From Eubacteriaceae bacterium UBA7485 (lineage in GTDB: Bacteria; Bacillota; Clostridia; Eubacteriales; Eubacteriaceae): 5,845 nucleotides of DNA. Under the pieces are notes generated by a model that worked only from the letters and a program-made list of their open reading frames with translations, searched no databases and had not been told where the DNA came from. Every line of letters begins with the position of its first letter. Positions within the stretch are counted from its first letter, which is position 1. The stretch spans positions 7,343-13,187 of the forward strand of contig DLOL01000103.1 in assembly GCA_002478485.1 (NCBI GenBank), read 5' to 3'. Both the position numbers and the translations under genes were made by a program. This document shows positions 1 through 5,557 of the stretch, piece by piece.

Positions 1-351
1 ATCCGTCGAAAGGGCGGAGCTGATCATGTCAGCGGTGACCCAGTTGAGGTTTGCAGTCTTGACATTGATTCCGCCGCTTGAGGTCGGTTCAATGTAAGCG
101 CTGCTGTATGTTCGGGTTCCGATTTGCTCTTCCGGAGCAATACCGGATAAGTATTGTCTTTCTTCCTGGTTGTTGACAGTCTCTGTCACAACATCATTTG
201 GATTTACGCCGAAATAATCCCACATCATCTGCTGCTGATCCGGGGTAAGGTCCGCGCCTAGCGTGACTACTTTTGTCGCATCGGCAAGTACCGGTGTGGA
301 ACACATCACGAGGAGAACCGCGGCGAGGATCCATGAAACGATTTTCTTCAT
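1..351 (-). CDS. Secreted DUF1002 (YpuA-like) protein, N-terminal part
   Basis: The frame stays open from an ATG at 351-349 to the left edge, giving 117 residues without a stop, so the C-terminus lies outside the window. Residues 1-23 form a signal peptide: MKK, a hydrophobic core (about 8-16) and a VLA end, with signal peptidase I cleavage likely after A23 or A25. Cys17 does not sit in a good lipobox, so a lipoprotein is unlikely. The mature start TKVVTLGADLTPDQQ, the later EEQIGTRTYSSAYIE and NLNWVTADMISSAL are hallmarks I recognise from the DUF1002/YpuA family of Bacillota exported proteins, whose function is unknown. A ribosome binding site (AAAAGGA on the minus strand, 359-365) lies about 7 nt before the ATG. 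The gene is divergent from the carbonic anhydrase operon, and I saw no convincing promoter for it in the shared gap. The family call rests on recalled motifs; the reading frame and signal peptide are directly visible. Confidence 0.88.
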   Translation of the reverse strand, partial: MKKIVSWILAAVLLVMCSTPVLADATKVVTLGADLTPDQQQMMWDYFGVNPNDVVTETVNNQEERQYLSGIAPEEQIGTRTYSSAYIEPTSSGGINVKTANLNWVTADMISSALSTD

Positions 352-389
352 TCTTAAATCCTTTTCTAGTCTTCTCTGTCAGCCAATAA

Positions 390-421
390 TTTTCACTCTT
401 ATTTTCACAGCTTAATATAAA
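390..421 (+). promoter_or_regulatory. Possible promoter of the carbonic anhydrase operon
   Basis: In the A/T-rich gap between the divergent DUF1002 and carbonic anhydrase genes, TTTTCA (390-395) is followed after 17 nt by TAATAT (413-418). An overlapping TATAAA (416-421) matches the -10 consensus better but would need a 20-nt spacer. Either choice gives a leader of roughly 55-60 nt. Both hexamers are only partial matches, so this is a candidate chosen mainly by position. Confidence 0.3.
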
Positions 422-483
422 ATGTACCTCAAGACCTTATGATGTAAAGGATCGCAAATTTGTAAAAAGCAAGGAGTGAAGGA

Positions 484-1041
484 ATGGAAAAGGCAGAGAA
501 ATCCCTGGAGCGTCTCATGAACGGCTACAGGACCTTCCGAAACGTGACGCAAAACCCTGCGGACATTTCGCCCGAAAGACGCGCTTCCCTGGCGGGCGGC
601 CAGAACCCCTTCGCGGTGGTTTTGTCGTGCTCGGATTCCAGAGTCGCGCCTGAAATGATCTTCAGCGCGGGCCCCGGCGACCTTTTTGTGGTCCGCGTGG
701 CCGGAAATGTGCTCGATGATCATCAGCTCGGATCCATTGAATACGCGGTGGACCATCTGGGCGCGCCTCTCGTCGTTGTTCTCGGCCACACGCACTGCGG
801 AGCGGTCCATGCAGCCATTCACCAGGATCCCGACGGGCACATCCGGTATCTGACGGACTGCATCCGGGAAGCGATCGGGGACACGACAGACGAGCACGAG
901 GCCTCCAGAAAAAACGTGAGATATGCGGTGGATCTCTTAAGAGAGCACCTTAAGGACCGTACGGATGTGAAAGTGACCGGGATGATGTATGATATTGAGG
1001 ATTCAAATCTTGAAGTCATCGAGGATATCTTATGGGAATAA
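484..1041 (+). CDS. Beta-class carbonic anhydrase
   Basis: This 185-residue protein catalyses reversible hydration of CO2 to bicarbonate in the cytoplasm, supplying bicarbonate to carboxylases and helping pH balance. The beta-class zinc site is complete: C49, D51 and R53 in CSDSR, then H102 and C105 in GHTHCGAV. D51 and R53 form the conserved dyad next to the zinc. Other family landmarks are VVRVAGN (69-75), GSIEYAVDHLG (83-93) and a C-terminal strand VTGMMYDIEDSNLEVIE. The length fits short bacterial beta-type enzymes. The start is well set by AAGGAG at 471-476, 7 nt before the ATG. It is the first gene of a three-gene operon, and its last 10 nt overlap the start of the DUF4428 gene. I see no defects. 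It could be physiologically specialised, but the enzymatic class is secure. Confidence 0.95.
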   Translation: MEKAEKSLERLMNGYRTFRNVTQNPADISPERRASLAGGQNPFAVVLSCSDSRVAPEMIFSAGPGDLFVVRVAGNVLDDHQLGSIEYAVDHLGAPLVVVLGHTHCGAVHAAIHQDPDGHIRYLTDCIREAIGDTTDEHEASRKNVRYAVDLLREHLKDRTDVKVTGMMYDIEDSNLEVIEDILWE

Positions 1042-1685
1042 TCAAAAAAAACTGCTGCGTGTGCGGCAAGAGCATGGGCTTGAACCGCTACGGCATCGGT
1101 CCGTCCAGTGAAGACTGGATCTGTCCCGCCTGCATGGAGAAGGCCGGGGGTAAACTGGCGCTTGATTTTAAGCATCTCAGCCCGCAGGAAATGAGAAGCT
1201 ATATCGAAAATGACGGCGCTTACCTGGAAGCCATCCCGTCTCCGCCTTCGTCCTTTCAGGAATCCCGGTCTCTTTTGATTGATCTTCGCAGGCTCTCTCT
1301 GGATCTATCAAACCGGTACTTTAAAGTCTCGCTTCTCGATCCTGTCGGGACCTCGAGACCGGTTCCTTTTTCCGAATTTGACCGGGCCGAGATCCGGGCA
1401 AAGGGCGAGACGCTCTCGTCTAAGGACAATCAGTTTTTCACCCGGGCGCAGGATCTGTTAATGCCGAAAGAACTAAAAGGGCCTGCAAAGACGTTTGACA
1501 AGTCAGTCACCTATCCCGCCTGCCGCATCTGCCTTTACGTGAAGGGACAGGAGAAGCCGCTTCTCATCCTAAGGCCCGTGCGGCGCGAGATGAACCCGGG
1601 CTTTCCGGCTGGAAAAAGAGTCGCTGAAGATCTGAACAAGCTTCTCGACATGATAAAAACAATTGAGGAAAGGGATCAAAGATGA
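1032..1685 (+). CDS. DUF4428 domain protein with N-terminal zinc-finger-like motif
   Basis: This 217-residue protein has an N-terminal treble-cleft-like cysteine pattern: C8 or C9 with C11, then C31-x2-C34, linked by a short LNRYGIGPSSEDWICPACM stretch. It is followed by LSPQEMRSYIEN (49-60). This layout matches DUF4428, a family of predicted zinc-binding proteins of unknown role in Bacillota. The middle segment around FKVSLLDP-PVPFSEFDRAEI (97-121) resembles the beta-rich region that usually follows this domain. An extra CxxC (C164, C167) lies near the C-terminus, which ends in a charged helix (about 195-217). There is no signal peptide or membrane segment, so it is probably cytoplasmic. The ATG lies inside the last codons of the carbonic anhydrase gene (10-nt overlap) with GAGG at 1021-1024, 7 nt upstream, so translation is probably coupled. 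No biochemical function can be assigned. Confidence 0.8.
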   Translation: MGIIKKNCCVCGKSMGLNRYGIGPSSEDWICPACMEKAGGKLALDFKHLSPQEMRSYIENDGAYLEAIPSPPSSFQESRSLLIDLRRLSLDLSNRYFKVSLLDPVGTSRPVPFSEFDRAEIRAKGETLSSKDNQFFTRAQDLLMPKELKGPAKTFDKSVTYPACRICLYVKGQEKPLLILRPVRREMNPGFPAGKRVAEDLNKLLDMIKTIEERDQR

Positions 1686-1951
1686 ATTCAAACGCTGTGG
1701 ATATCGTGCTTGAGGCCGGGGAAGACCTTCTCACCCGCGCGCTCAGCTTTATGAAAGAAGAACTTCTCCTTCCGGAAGATCCGAAAAACGTGAAGCTTTT
1801 ATCCTGCACCCCTGAAAGAGCCTCGCTTCTTATCACGTTTCAAAACGGAGAGATGAAAGTGGCACCGTCGACGAAAGATCTGGCCTTCGTGCTTGAGCGG
1901 GAAGCTGAAATCGACCAGGACGCACTCGATTTCTTGTTTTACATGCCCTAA
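1682..1951 (+). CDS. Hypothetical 89-residue acidic protein
   Basis: I do not recognise the family. The gene begins in a 4-nt ATGA overlap with the stop of the DUF4428 gene and has a purine-rich GAGGAAAGGG at 1665-1674 as ribosome binding site, so it is very likely a real, translationally coupled gene. The product has a predicted amphipathic helix at its start (about 5-28, VDIVLEAGEDLLTRALSFMKEEL). Next comes a beta-like section with NVKLLSCTPERASLLITFQNGEMKV (about 36-60, one Cys at 42), then an acidic C-terminal helix ending DALDFLFYMP. It has no signal peptide, membrane segment or metal motif. Being the last gene before the terminator at 1960-1988, it belongs to the carbonic anhydrase operon. 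A role as partner of the DUF4428 protein is only a guess from position. Confidence 0.75.
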   Translation: MNSNAVDIVLEAGEDLLTRALSFMKEELLLPEDPKNVKLLSCTPERASLLITFQNGEMKVAPSTKDLAFVLEREAEIDQDALDFLFYMP

Positions 1952-1959
1952 AAAGCAAA

Positions 1960-1988
1960 TCCCCCGGCTTTTCGGCCGGGGGACTTTT
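1960..1988. terminator. Bidirectional rho-independent terminator
   Basis: A perfect 9-bp stem (TCCCCCGGC at 1960-1968 with GCCGGGGGA at 1975-1983) encloses a 6-nt loop. A short T run follows on the plus strand (1985-1988). An A-rich tract on the 5' side (1950-1959) gives a broken U-rich tail on the minus strand. It sits 8 nt after the 89-residue gene and 30 nt beyond the stop of convergent mtlD, so it can end both transcripts. Confidence 0.9.
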
Positions 1989-2018
1989 AGGGATTACAGA
2001 GGGTTTCTGGTGATTTCC

Positions 2019-3179
2019 TTAGGATAATTTGTTGTATTCGTCCAGAATGACGTCGTACATGCGAGAACCCTTTTCAACACCGGTGTATTCGGTGATCGCC
2101 TTTTCAACGCCGTCTTTCTTGATGGTTTCCTGAATTTCGACCGCCTGTTCGTCTTCCGGGTTGTTGTATTTCAGCGCCCAGGCAACGCCCTTCAGAAGGT
2201 TGGTATTGTCGATGCCGTGCTTTTCAGCCAGGTTTGCAGGTCCCATGATTCTGTCTTCCGGAGAGAGTTTTCTCTTCGGTTCTCTTGCCACACGGTCAAC
2301 CGGGTCGGATACGCCAGGCGTGGTGAAACGTTCGATGAGCATGCCGTCAACGTACTTTTCAAGATCATCCATGGCAAAACCGTATTCTTTGTTGATTGCC
2401 TGAGCGGATTCCATCACCGCGTCTTTGACTTCCTTGACCAGTTCGGGATCTCTCAGCACGTCCTGAACCGTTTCTTTTCCCTTGAGCTTTCCAAGATATG
2501 CGCTCAGCGCATGGCCGCAGTTGATCAGGTAGATCTTTCTCTTAAGGTACTTTTCAAGGTCATCGACGTATTCAGCGCCTTTGATCGGTTCGCTTTCAGG
2601 ATCGACGAGCTTTTCCTTTTCGATCGCAAGTTCAAAATTCTTACCGATTTCAACGCCTTCTTTTCCGTGATGCGTTCCGCCGAAGACCATACGGTCAACC
2701 GCTGTGTTCGGATAGACAGCCACTTCGTCAAGTTCTTCTTCCGTGATCAGTCCCGTGTTCTTCAGGTCGTTCTTTAAAATGTCGGTGCCCATAATCGCGT
2801 TTTCGCATGCGAGCACAATGGCTTTTTCCTTGTTCCCATTTTCAAGACGTTTCTTGAGGCCTTTTGCAAGGATCGGGGCAATCTTTGGAAGATTGGTCGC
2901 CATGACGGACGTGGTGATGACATCTGCGTCTGCGATTTCATCAATGGCCTTTTCCTGATCTTCAGGCTTGAGCGTGTTCAGCGCGCTGACATTGTCAATG
3001 GTCTTTTCTTCATAATCTTTGTCGATCAAGAAGAGAGTGTAGCTTTTGTCTTTGTTGATCTTGTCAACCATGTCTTCCATGACATCCGCGAAAACAATTT
3101 CGTATCCGCTGTCATGAAGGAGTTCGCCGATGAACCCTAAGCCGATCTTTCCTGCTCCGAATTGTACTGCTTTCTTCAT
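2019..3179 (-). CDS. mtlD: Mannitol-1-phosphate 5-dehydrogenase
   Basis: MtlD interconverts mannitol 1-phosphate and fructose 6-phosphate with NAD(H) in the cytoplasm, the step after phosphotransferase uptake of mannitol. With the chosen start the protein has 386 residues, close to the 382 of the E. coli enzyme. The N-terminal Rossmann motif is GAGKIGLGFIG (8-18), and an acidic ADV (31-33) ends the second strand, as expected for NAD preference. ACENAIMGT (124-132) and the polyol dehydrogenase catalytic pattern KxxxxNxxH are present as K215, N220 and H223, within RKIYLINCGHALSAYLGKLKG. An in-frame ATG 27 nt further upstream (3206) has no ribosome binding site. The ATG at 3179 has AAGGGAGG (3191-3198 on the minus strand, 11-nt spacing) and gives the family-typical start MKKAVQFGAGKIG. 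No mannitol PTS genes (mtlA, mtlF, mtlR) adjoin it, so it is transcribed alone here. Confidence 0.96.
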   Translation of the reverse strand: MKKAVQFGAGKIGLGFIGELLHDSGYEIVFADVMEDMVDKINKDKSYTLFLIDKDYEEKTIDNVSALNTLKPEDQEKAIDEIADADVITTSVMATNLPKIAPILAKGLKKRLENGNKEKAIVLACENAIMGTDILKNDLKNTGLITEEELDEVAVYPNTAVDRMVFGGTHHGKEGVEIGKNFELAIEKEKLVDPESEPIKGAEYVDDLEKYLKRKIYLINCGHALSAYLGKLKGKETVQDVLRDPELVKEVKDAVMESAQAINKEYGFAMDDLEKYVDGMLIERFTTPGVSDPVDRVAREPKRKLSPEDRIMGPANLAEKHGIDNTNLLKGVAWALKYNNPEDEQAVEIQETIKKDGVEKAITEYTGVEKGSRMYDVILDEYNKLS

Positions 3180-3284
3180 TGTACGTTCGTCCTCCCTTGA
3201 CTTCATACTTTACAATAAGGACCCCACGTTTCCGCAAGTTCCGTTTTTTGGTCTTAGTTGCTATTTCTTTGATTTGTTAGCTTT

Positions 3285-3313
3285 ATTATAATGTCTATCC
3301 AAAATAAAATCAA
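3285..3313 (-). promoter_or_regulatory. Promoter of mtlD
   Basis: Read on the minus strand, TTGATT (3308-3313) is followed after exactly 17 nt by a perfect TATAAT (3285-3290). This predicts a transcription start near 3278 and a leader of about 100 nt before the mtlD ATG. The A/T richness of the area raises the chance of a random match, but hexamers, spacing, position and orientation all agree. I saw no good catabolite-response element next to it. Confidence 0.7.
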
Positions 3314-3516
3314 CTTATTTCCAAAGATTCCCCAATATTATTTTTGTAACTTAGTGCTATCCTTGGATATTCTGCATAAACATCCATCAATTCCCAACTT
3401 TGAGGAAGATGAAAGCGCGGGTCACTATAGTTTTTATCCCAAGTTTGCCTTTTCCCATCTGTTTCCCCGGGATTGTCAAGAATTCGTCTATTTCGGGATG
3501 AACCAAAAAATGGCAT
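3310..3516 (-). other. A/T-rich open frame, possible gene remnant
   Basis: The gap between the mtlD promoter and the tRNA unit holds no gene I can support. One minus-strand frame is open for 68 codons from an ATG at 3516. Its second half (ending YPRIALSYKNNIGESLEIS) looks protein-like and not random. However, the ATG follows directly on the T tract of the tRNA terminator with no ribosome binding site. The frame also remains open upstream through the terminator and tRNA, which is typical of chance. Its stop codon overlaps the -35 box of the mtlD promoter. It could be the decayed end of a lost gene or plain spacer. I recognise no family. Confidence 0.25.
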
Positions 3517-3547
3517 GAAAAAAAGGCTTTCCAAAACTGGAAAGCCT
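3517..3547 (-). terminator. Rho-independent terminator of the tRNA-Ala gene
   Basis: On the minus strand a 10-bp stem, AGGCTTTCCA (3538-3547) with TGGAAAGCCT (3524-3533), closes a 4-nt loop and runs straight into a run of T (3518-3523). It begins 12 nt after the CCA end of the tRNA. No intrinsic terminator is evident between the Nudix genes and the tRNA, so Nudix transcripts may also end here. Confidence 0.92.
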
Positions 3548-3559
3548 GAAACTTCAAAA

Positions 3560-3635
<76 letters not shown>

Positions 3636-3652
3636 GTTCAAAGTACTGTTTC

Positions 3653-3681
3653 AGTATATGCGAGGGTTCGGCTTCTGTCAA
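3653..3681 (-). promoter_or_regulatory. Promoter of tRNA-Ala
   Basis: On the minus strand a consensus TTGACA (3676-3681) lies exactly 17 nt before TATACT (3653-3658, five of six consensus bases). Transcription would start near 3646, about 10 nt before the mature tRNA 5' end. This is the strongest promoter match in the window, as expected for a stable RNA gene. It begins 18 nt after the stop codon of the downstream Nudix gene. Confidence 0.9.
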
Positions 3682-3699
3682 CTCGAATTTAAAAAAGCT

Positions 3700-4335
3700 T
3701 TAGTTAAAAATGGTCGGTAAACTTTCATCCCGGTAGGAGTCAAAGCACAGGTCAATCAGCTCTCTGGTCGTGCGGACGGTAGAAAGCTCGGGCAGGCCGT
3801 CAGGCGAAAAGAAACGGGCTTCTGATGTCTCCATGTTTTTCTCAAATGACCAGTTCTCCGGATGTACCGGACGCGCGAGCATAACGATTTTGTAAATGCA
3901 CCATGGATAAGGCTCGCTTCCTCTTCCCCAGTCGAGCACACAGACGACTTTGTAAGGTTCGACTTCAAGGCCAGCTTCCTCTCTGCACTCTTTGCGGACA
4001 TTTTCCGCTGCGGAGTAATAAATATCCGCCCATCCGCCGGGCATGGACCAGCGCCCGTCAATCTCTTCATGAACCAAAAGAATTTTCCCGTCATGAATGA
4101 CCGCTCCCCTGACGTCCACCTTCGGTGTCTGATAGCCTCTTTCTGAAGCGAAAAGGGCTCTGATCTTCTCTTCCCCGGCCTCGGTGTAGTGGTCCATGAT
4201 CTCAACCGAGATCTCTCTGAGTTCTTCAAACCGCTCTTTGTCGTATTTATCTTTTGTGTAGGTCAGCCCCGACTGCGCAAGCGCCTGGAGCTTCTTAGCC
4301 CATTCAAGCCATTTTTCTTCATTATAACGATTCAT
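3700..4335 (-). CDS. Nudix hydrolase with Nudix_N domain, CDP-Chase-like (second of pair)
   Basis: The 211-residue protein has an N-terminal helical segment (about 4-62) like the Nudix_N domain, a Nudix core from about residue 72, and a C-terminal LPELSTVRTT region (181-190). This order matches Bacillus CDP-Chase (CDP-choline pyrophosphatase) and its relatives, which cleave nucleoside diphosphate derivatives. The Nudix box (about 100-123) reads GGWADIYYSAAENVRKECREEAGL. The metal-binding glutamates E116, E119 and E120 are present, but the canonical first Glu is Tyr and the Arg before E116 is Lys, as I recall for this subfamily. The frame extends to 4395, but the ATG at 4335 has GAGG 6 nt upstream and matches the start of its paralogue. 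It overlaps the end of the upstream Nudix gene by 14 nt, so translation is probably coupled. The true substrate is not visible from sequence. Confidence 0.88.
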   Translation of the reverse strand: MNRYNEEKWLEWAKKLQALAQSGLTYTKDKYDKERFEELREISVEIMDHYTEAGEEKIRALFASERGYQTPKVDVRGAVIHDGKILLVHEEIDGRWSMPGGWADIYYSAAENVRKECREEAGLEVEPYKVVCVLDWGRGSEPYPWCIYKIVMLARPVHPENWSFEKNMETSEARFFSPDGLPELSTVRTTRELIDLCFDSYRDESLPTIFN

Positions 4336-4960
4336 AAATTTCCTCGAACAGTGTCGGCATCCTTTCATCATGATAAGAATCGAAACAAAGTTCAATTATC
4401 TCCTTCGATGTCTTTCCTGTAAAAAGCGGAGGAAGGTGATAGCGGTCAAAGAACTTTGCGCCGACCGTCTCAAGATTCTCCTGAAATTGCCACTCCTCTA
4501 TACGCTCAGGCCGGGCGAGAAAAGTGATTCTGACAATCGGAGACCTTCCCGGCCCCGCCCCCGAACCTGAAAACACGCTGACGATTTTTTGAGGTGTGCA
4601 GTCGATTCCGGCTTCCTCCAAACATTCCTTCACCGCGTTTTCAGCGGGCGAGCAGTAAATATCCGCCCATCCGCCCGGAAGAACCCATCTTCCATCCTCT
4701 CCCTCTTTGACTAGGAGAATCCTCTCCCCCGCAATCACGGCGGTGCGCACCCCGGCTTTGGGTGTGGGTGCGTAAAGAAGAGAATCAAAAAGGGCGGGCA
4801 GTTTCTTAAAATCTTCAGGCAGTGTGCTTTTGATCTCGTCAATCAACGCATCAAGTGCTTCGTACCGCTCGCGGTCAAATGGATTCTTCGTTTCTCTCAG
4901 CCCGGCGTCCCGGACTTTTTCAAGCCGTCCAATCCACTGGTTCCAGTTTTTCTCCTCCAT
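4322..4960 (-). CDS. Nudix hydrolase with Nudix_N domain, CDP-Chase-like (first of pair)
   Basis: This 212-residue protein is a paralogue of the next gene, sharing NPFDRERYEAL-type helices, the core GRWVLPGGWADIY, an NLETVGAKFF motif and the tail ELCFDSYHDERMPTLF. An N-terminal helical domain (about 1-62) precedes a Nudix domain whose box (about 96-119) has E112, E115 and E116, with Lys111 for Arg and Cys103 in place of the canonical first Glu. The family hydrolyses nucleoside diphosphates linked to another moiety; CDP-choline is one known substrate for relatives. Two start codons are possible: the ATG at 4966 touches the AAGGA directly, while the ATG at 4960 has it 6 nt away, so 4960 is preferred. 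The box loop and the segment after it (SGSGAGPGRSP) differ from the paralogue, suggesting different substrates. No convincing promoter was found in the gap upstream. Confidence 0.88.
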   Translation of the reverse strand: MEEKNWNQWIGRLEKVRDAGLRETKNPFDRERYEALDALIDEIKSTLPEDFKKLPALFDSLLYAPTPKAGVRTAVIAGERILLVKEGEDGRWVLPGGWADIYCSPAENAVKECLEEAGIDCTPQKIVSVFSGSGAGPGRSPIVRITFLARPERIEEWQFQENLETVGAKFFDRYHLPPLFTGKTSKEIIELCFDSYHDERMPTLFEEIYESL

Positions 4961-5057
4961 CCTCATTCCTTCTGAAAACTATTCAATTTCATTGTAATTC
5001 CGGTTGTTTCCATTATCTCATACTCTTTCGGGTATCTATTATGGACAACGGTTGGGC

Positions 5058-5082
5058 GGAGATCGGGATGGATTCCCTCTCC
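5058..5082. repeat. Imperfect inverted repeat in the Nudix/SOR divergent gap
   Basis: GGAGA (5058-5062) pairs with TCTCC (5078-5082), and GGGA (5065-5068) pairs with TCCC (5074-5077), with a 2-nt bulge on one side and a 5-nt loop. It lies just upstream of the candidate superoxide reductase promoter and is not followed by a T tract. It could be an operator or chance; no known operator consensus was recognised. Confidence 0.35.
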
Positions 5083-5085
5083 AGT

Positions 5086-5114
5086 TTGGACGGGGTATGA
5101 CACCCGATTTAAAT
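5086..5114 (+). promoter_or_regulatory. Possible promoter of the superoxide reductase gene
   Basis: TTGGAC (5086-5091) is separated by 17 nt from TTAAAT (5109-5114). Spacing is ideal but each hexamer is a partial match. Transcription would begin near 5121, leaving a short leader that still contains the AAGGAG at 5128-5133. Confidence 0.4.
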
Positions 5115-5139
5115 TTACCCACTGAATAAGGAGTATCAA

Positions 5140-5493
5140 ATGCAGAAATTTTATCTCGTAGAAGACGAAGTCTTCAATGTACCAGAAGATATCGAACTCG
5201 AAGGCGCGAAGGAACTCAAAGCCGGATCAACAGACGGCGCTGTTGAAAAACACGTGCCGGTCATCACAAAAGAAGGAAATACCGTCAAAGTCAACGTCGG
5301 TTCTGTCGACCATCCGATGCTGCCGGAACATTACATCACCATGATCGAACTGTTCACGGATAAGGGCGCTTACAGAAAGAACCTGCAGCCAGGTGAAAAA
5401 CCGTACGCTGAATTCGTGATCGCCGAAGATGAAACACCGGTTGAAGCTTACGAATACTGCAATCTTCACGGACTGTTCAACAAAGAAGCGTAA
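5140..5493 (+). CDS. Superoxide reductase (desulfoferrodoxin family, single iron centre)
   Basis: This 117-residue cytoplasmic enzyme reduces superoxide to hydrogen peroxide without making oxygen, a typical defence of anaerobes. All ligands of the catalytic Fe(His)4Cys centre are visible: H38, H58, H64, C107 and H110, in EKHVP, DHPMLPEHYI and YCNLHGLF. The catalytic pair E36-K37 is also intact. In two-iron desulfoferrodoxins an N-terminal domain of about 36 residues binds a second iron through four cysteines. Here residues 1-35 contain no cysteine, yet GAKELKAGSTDGAVEKHVP still aligns with the end of that domain, so it resembles class III enzymes. AAGGAG at 5128-5133, 6 nt before the ATG, fixes the start. 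The gene is monocistronic, divergent from the Nudix pair, and ends at a hairpin. No rubredoxin gene, the usual electron donor, is next to it. Confidence 0.95.
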   Translation: MQKFYLVEDEVFNVPEDIELEGAKELKAGSTDGAVEKHVPVITKEGNTVKVNVGSVDHPMLPEHYITMIELFTDKGAYRKNLQPGEKPYAEFVIAEDETPVEAYEYCNLHGLFNKEA

Positions 5494-5521
5494 TCAGATA
5501 TCCGCCTGAAAGGCAGAAAGA

Positions 5522-5557
5522 AACGGACCGCACAAAATTTATGCGATCCGTTCTTTT
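5522..5557. terminator. Bidirectional terminator between SOR and VOC genes
   Basis: Eleven-nt arms (AACGGACCGCA at 5522-5532, TGCGATCCGTT at 5542-5552) pair with a single C-A mismatch around a 9-nt loop. CTTTT follows on the plus strand, and a broken T-rich stretch follows on the minus strand. It lies 28 nt after the superoxide reductase stop, and its T tract overlaps the stop codon of the convergent VOC gene. Confidence 0.8.

Noticed and set aside
412..897. 161-codon minus-strand frame opposite the carbonic anhydrase
   Set aside because: It is antisense to a gene with complete catalytic residues, runs into the upstream gap and shows no family features.
2217..2777. 186-codon plus-strand frame inside mtlD
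   Set aside because: Antisense to a full-length conserved enzyme; composition is a mirror of mtlD codons and there is no ribosome binding site evidence.
3226..3242. Catabolite-response element in the mtlD leader (around GCGGAAACGTGGGG)
   Set aside because: Only the central AA-CG part fits; the flanking positions and the symmetry of the consensus do not.
3457..3479. TTGACA on the minus strand at 3474-3479 as another promoter
   Set aside because: The sequence 17 nt further reads GGGAAA, and no -10-like hexamer stands at a usable distance.
4967..5060. Promoter for the Nudix operon
   Set aside because: TACAAT and GATAAT-like hexamers exist on the minus strand, but none has a reasonable -35 partner at 16-18 nt, so I could not choose one.
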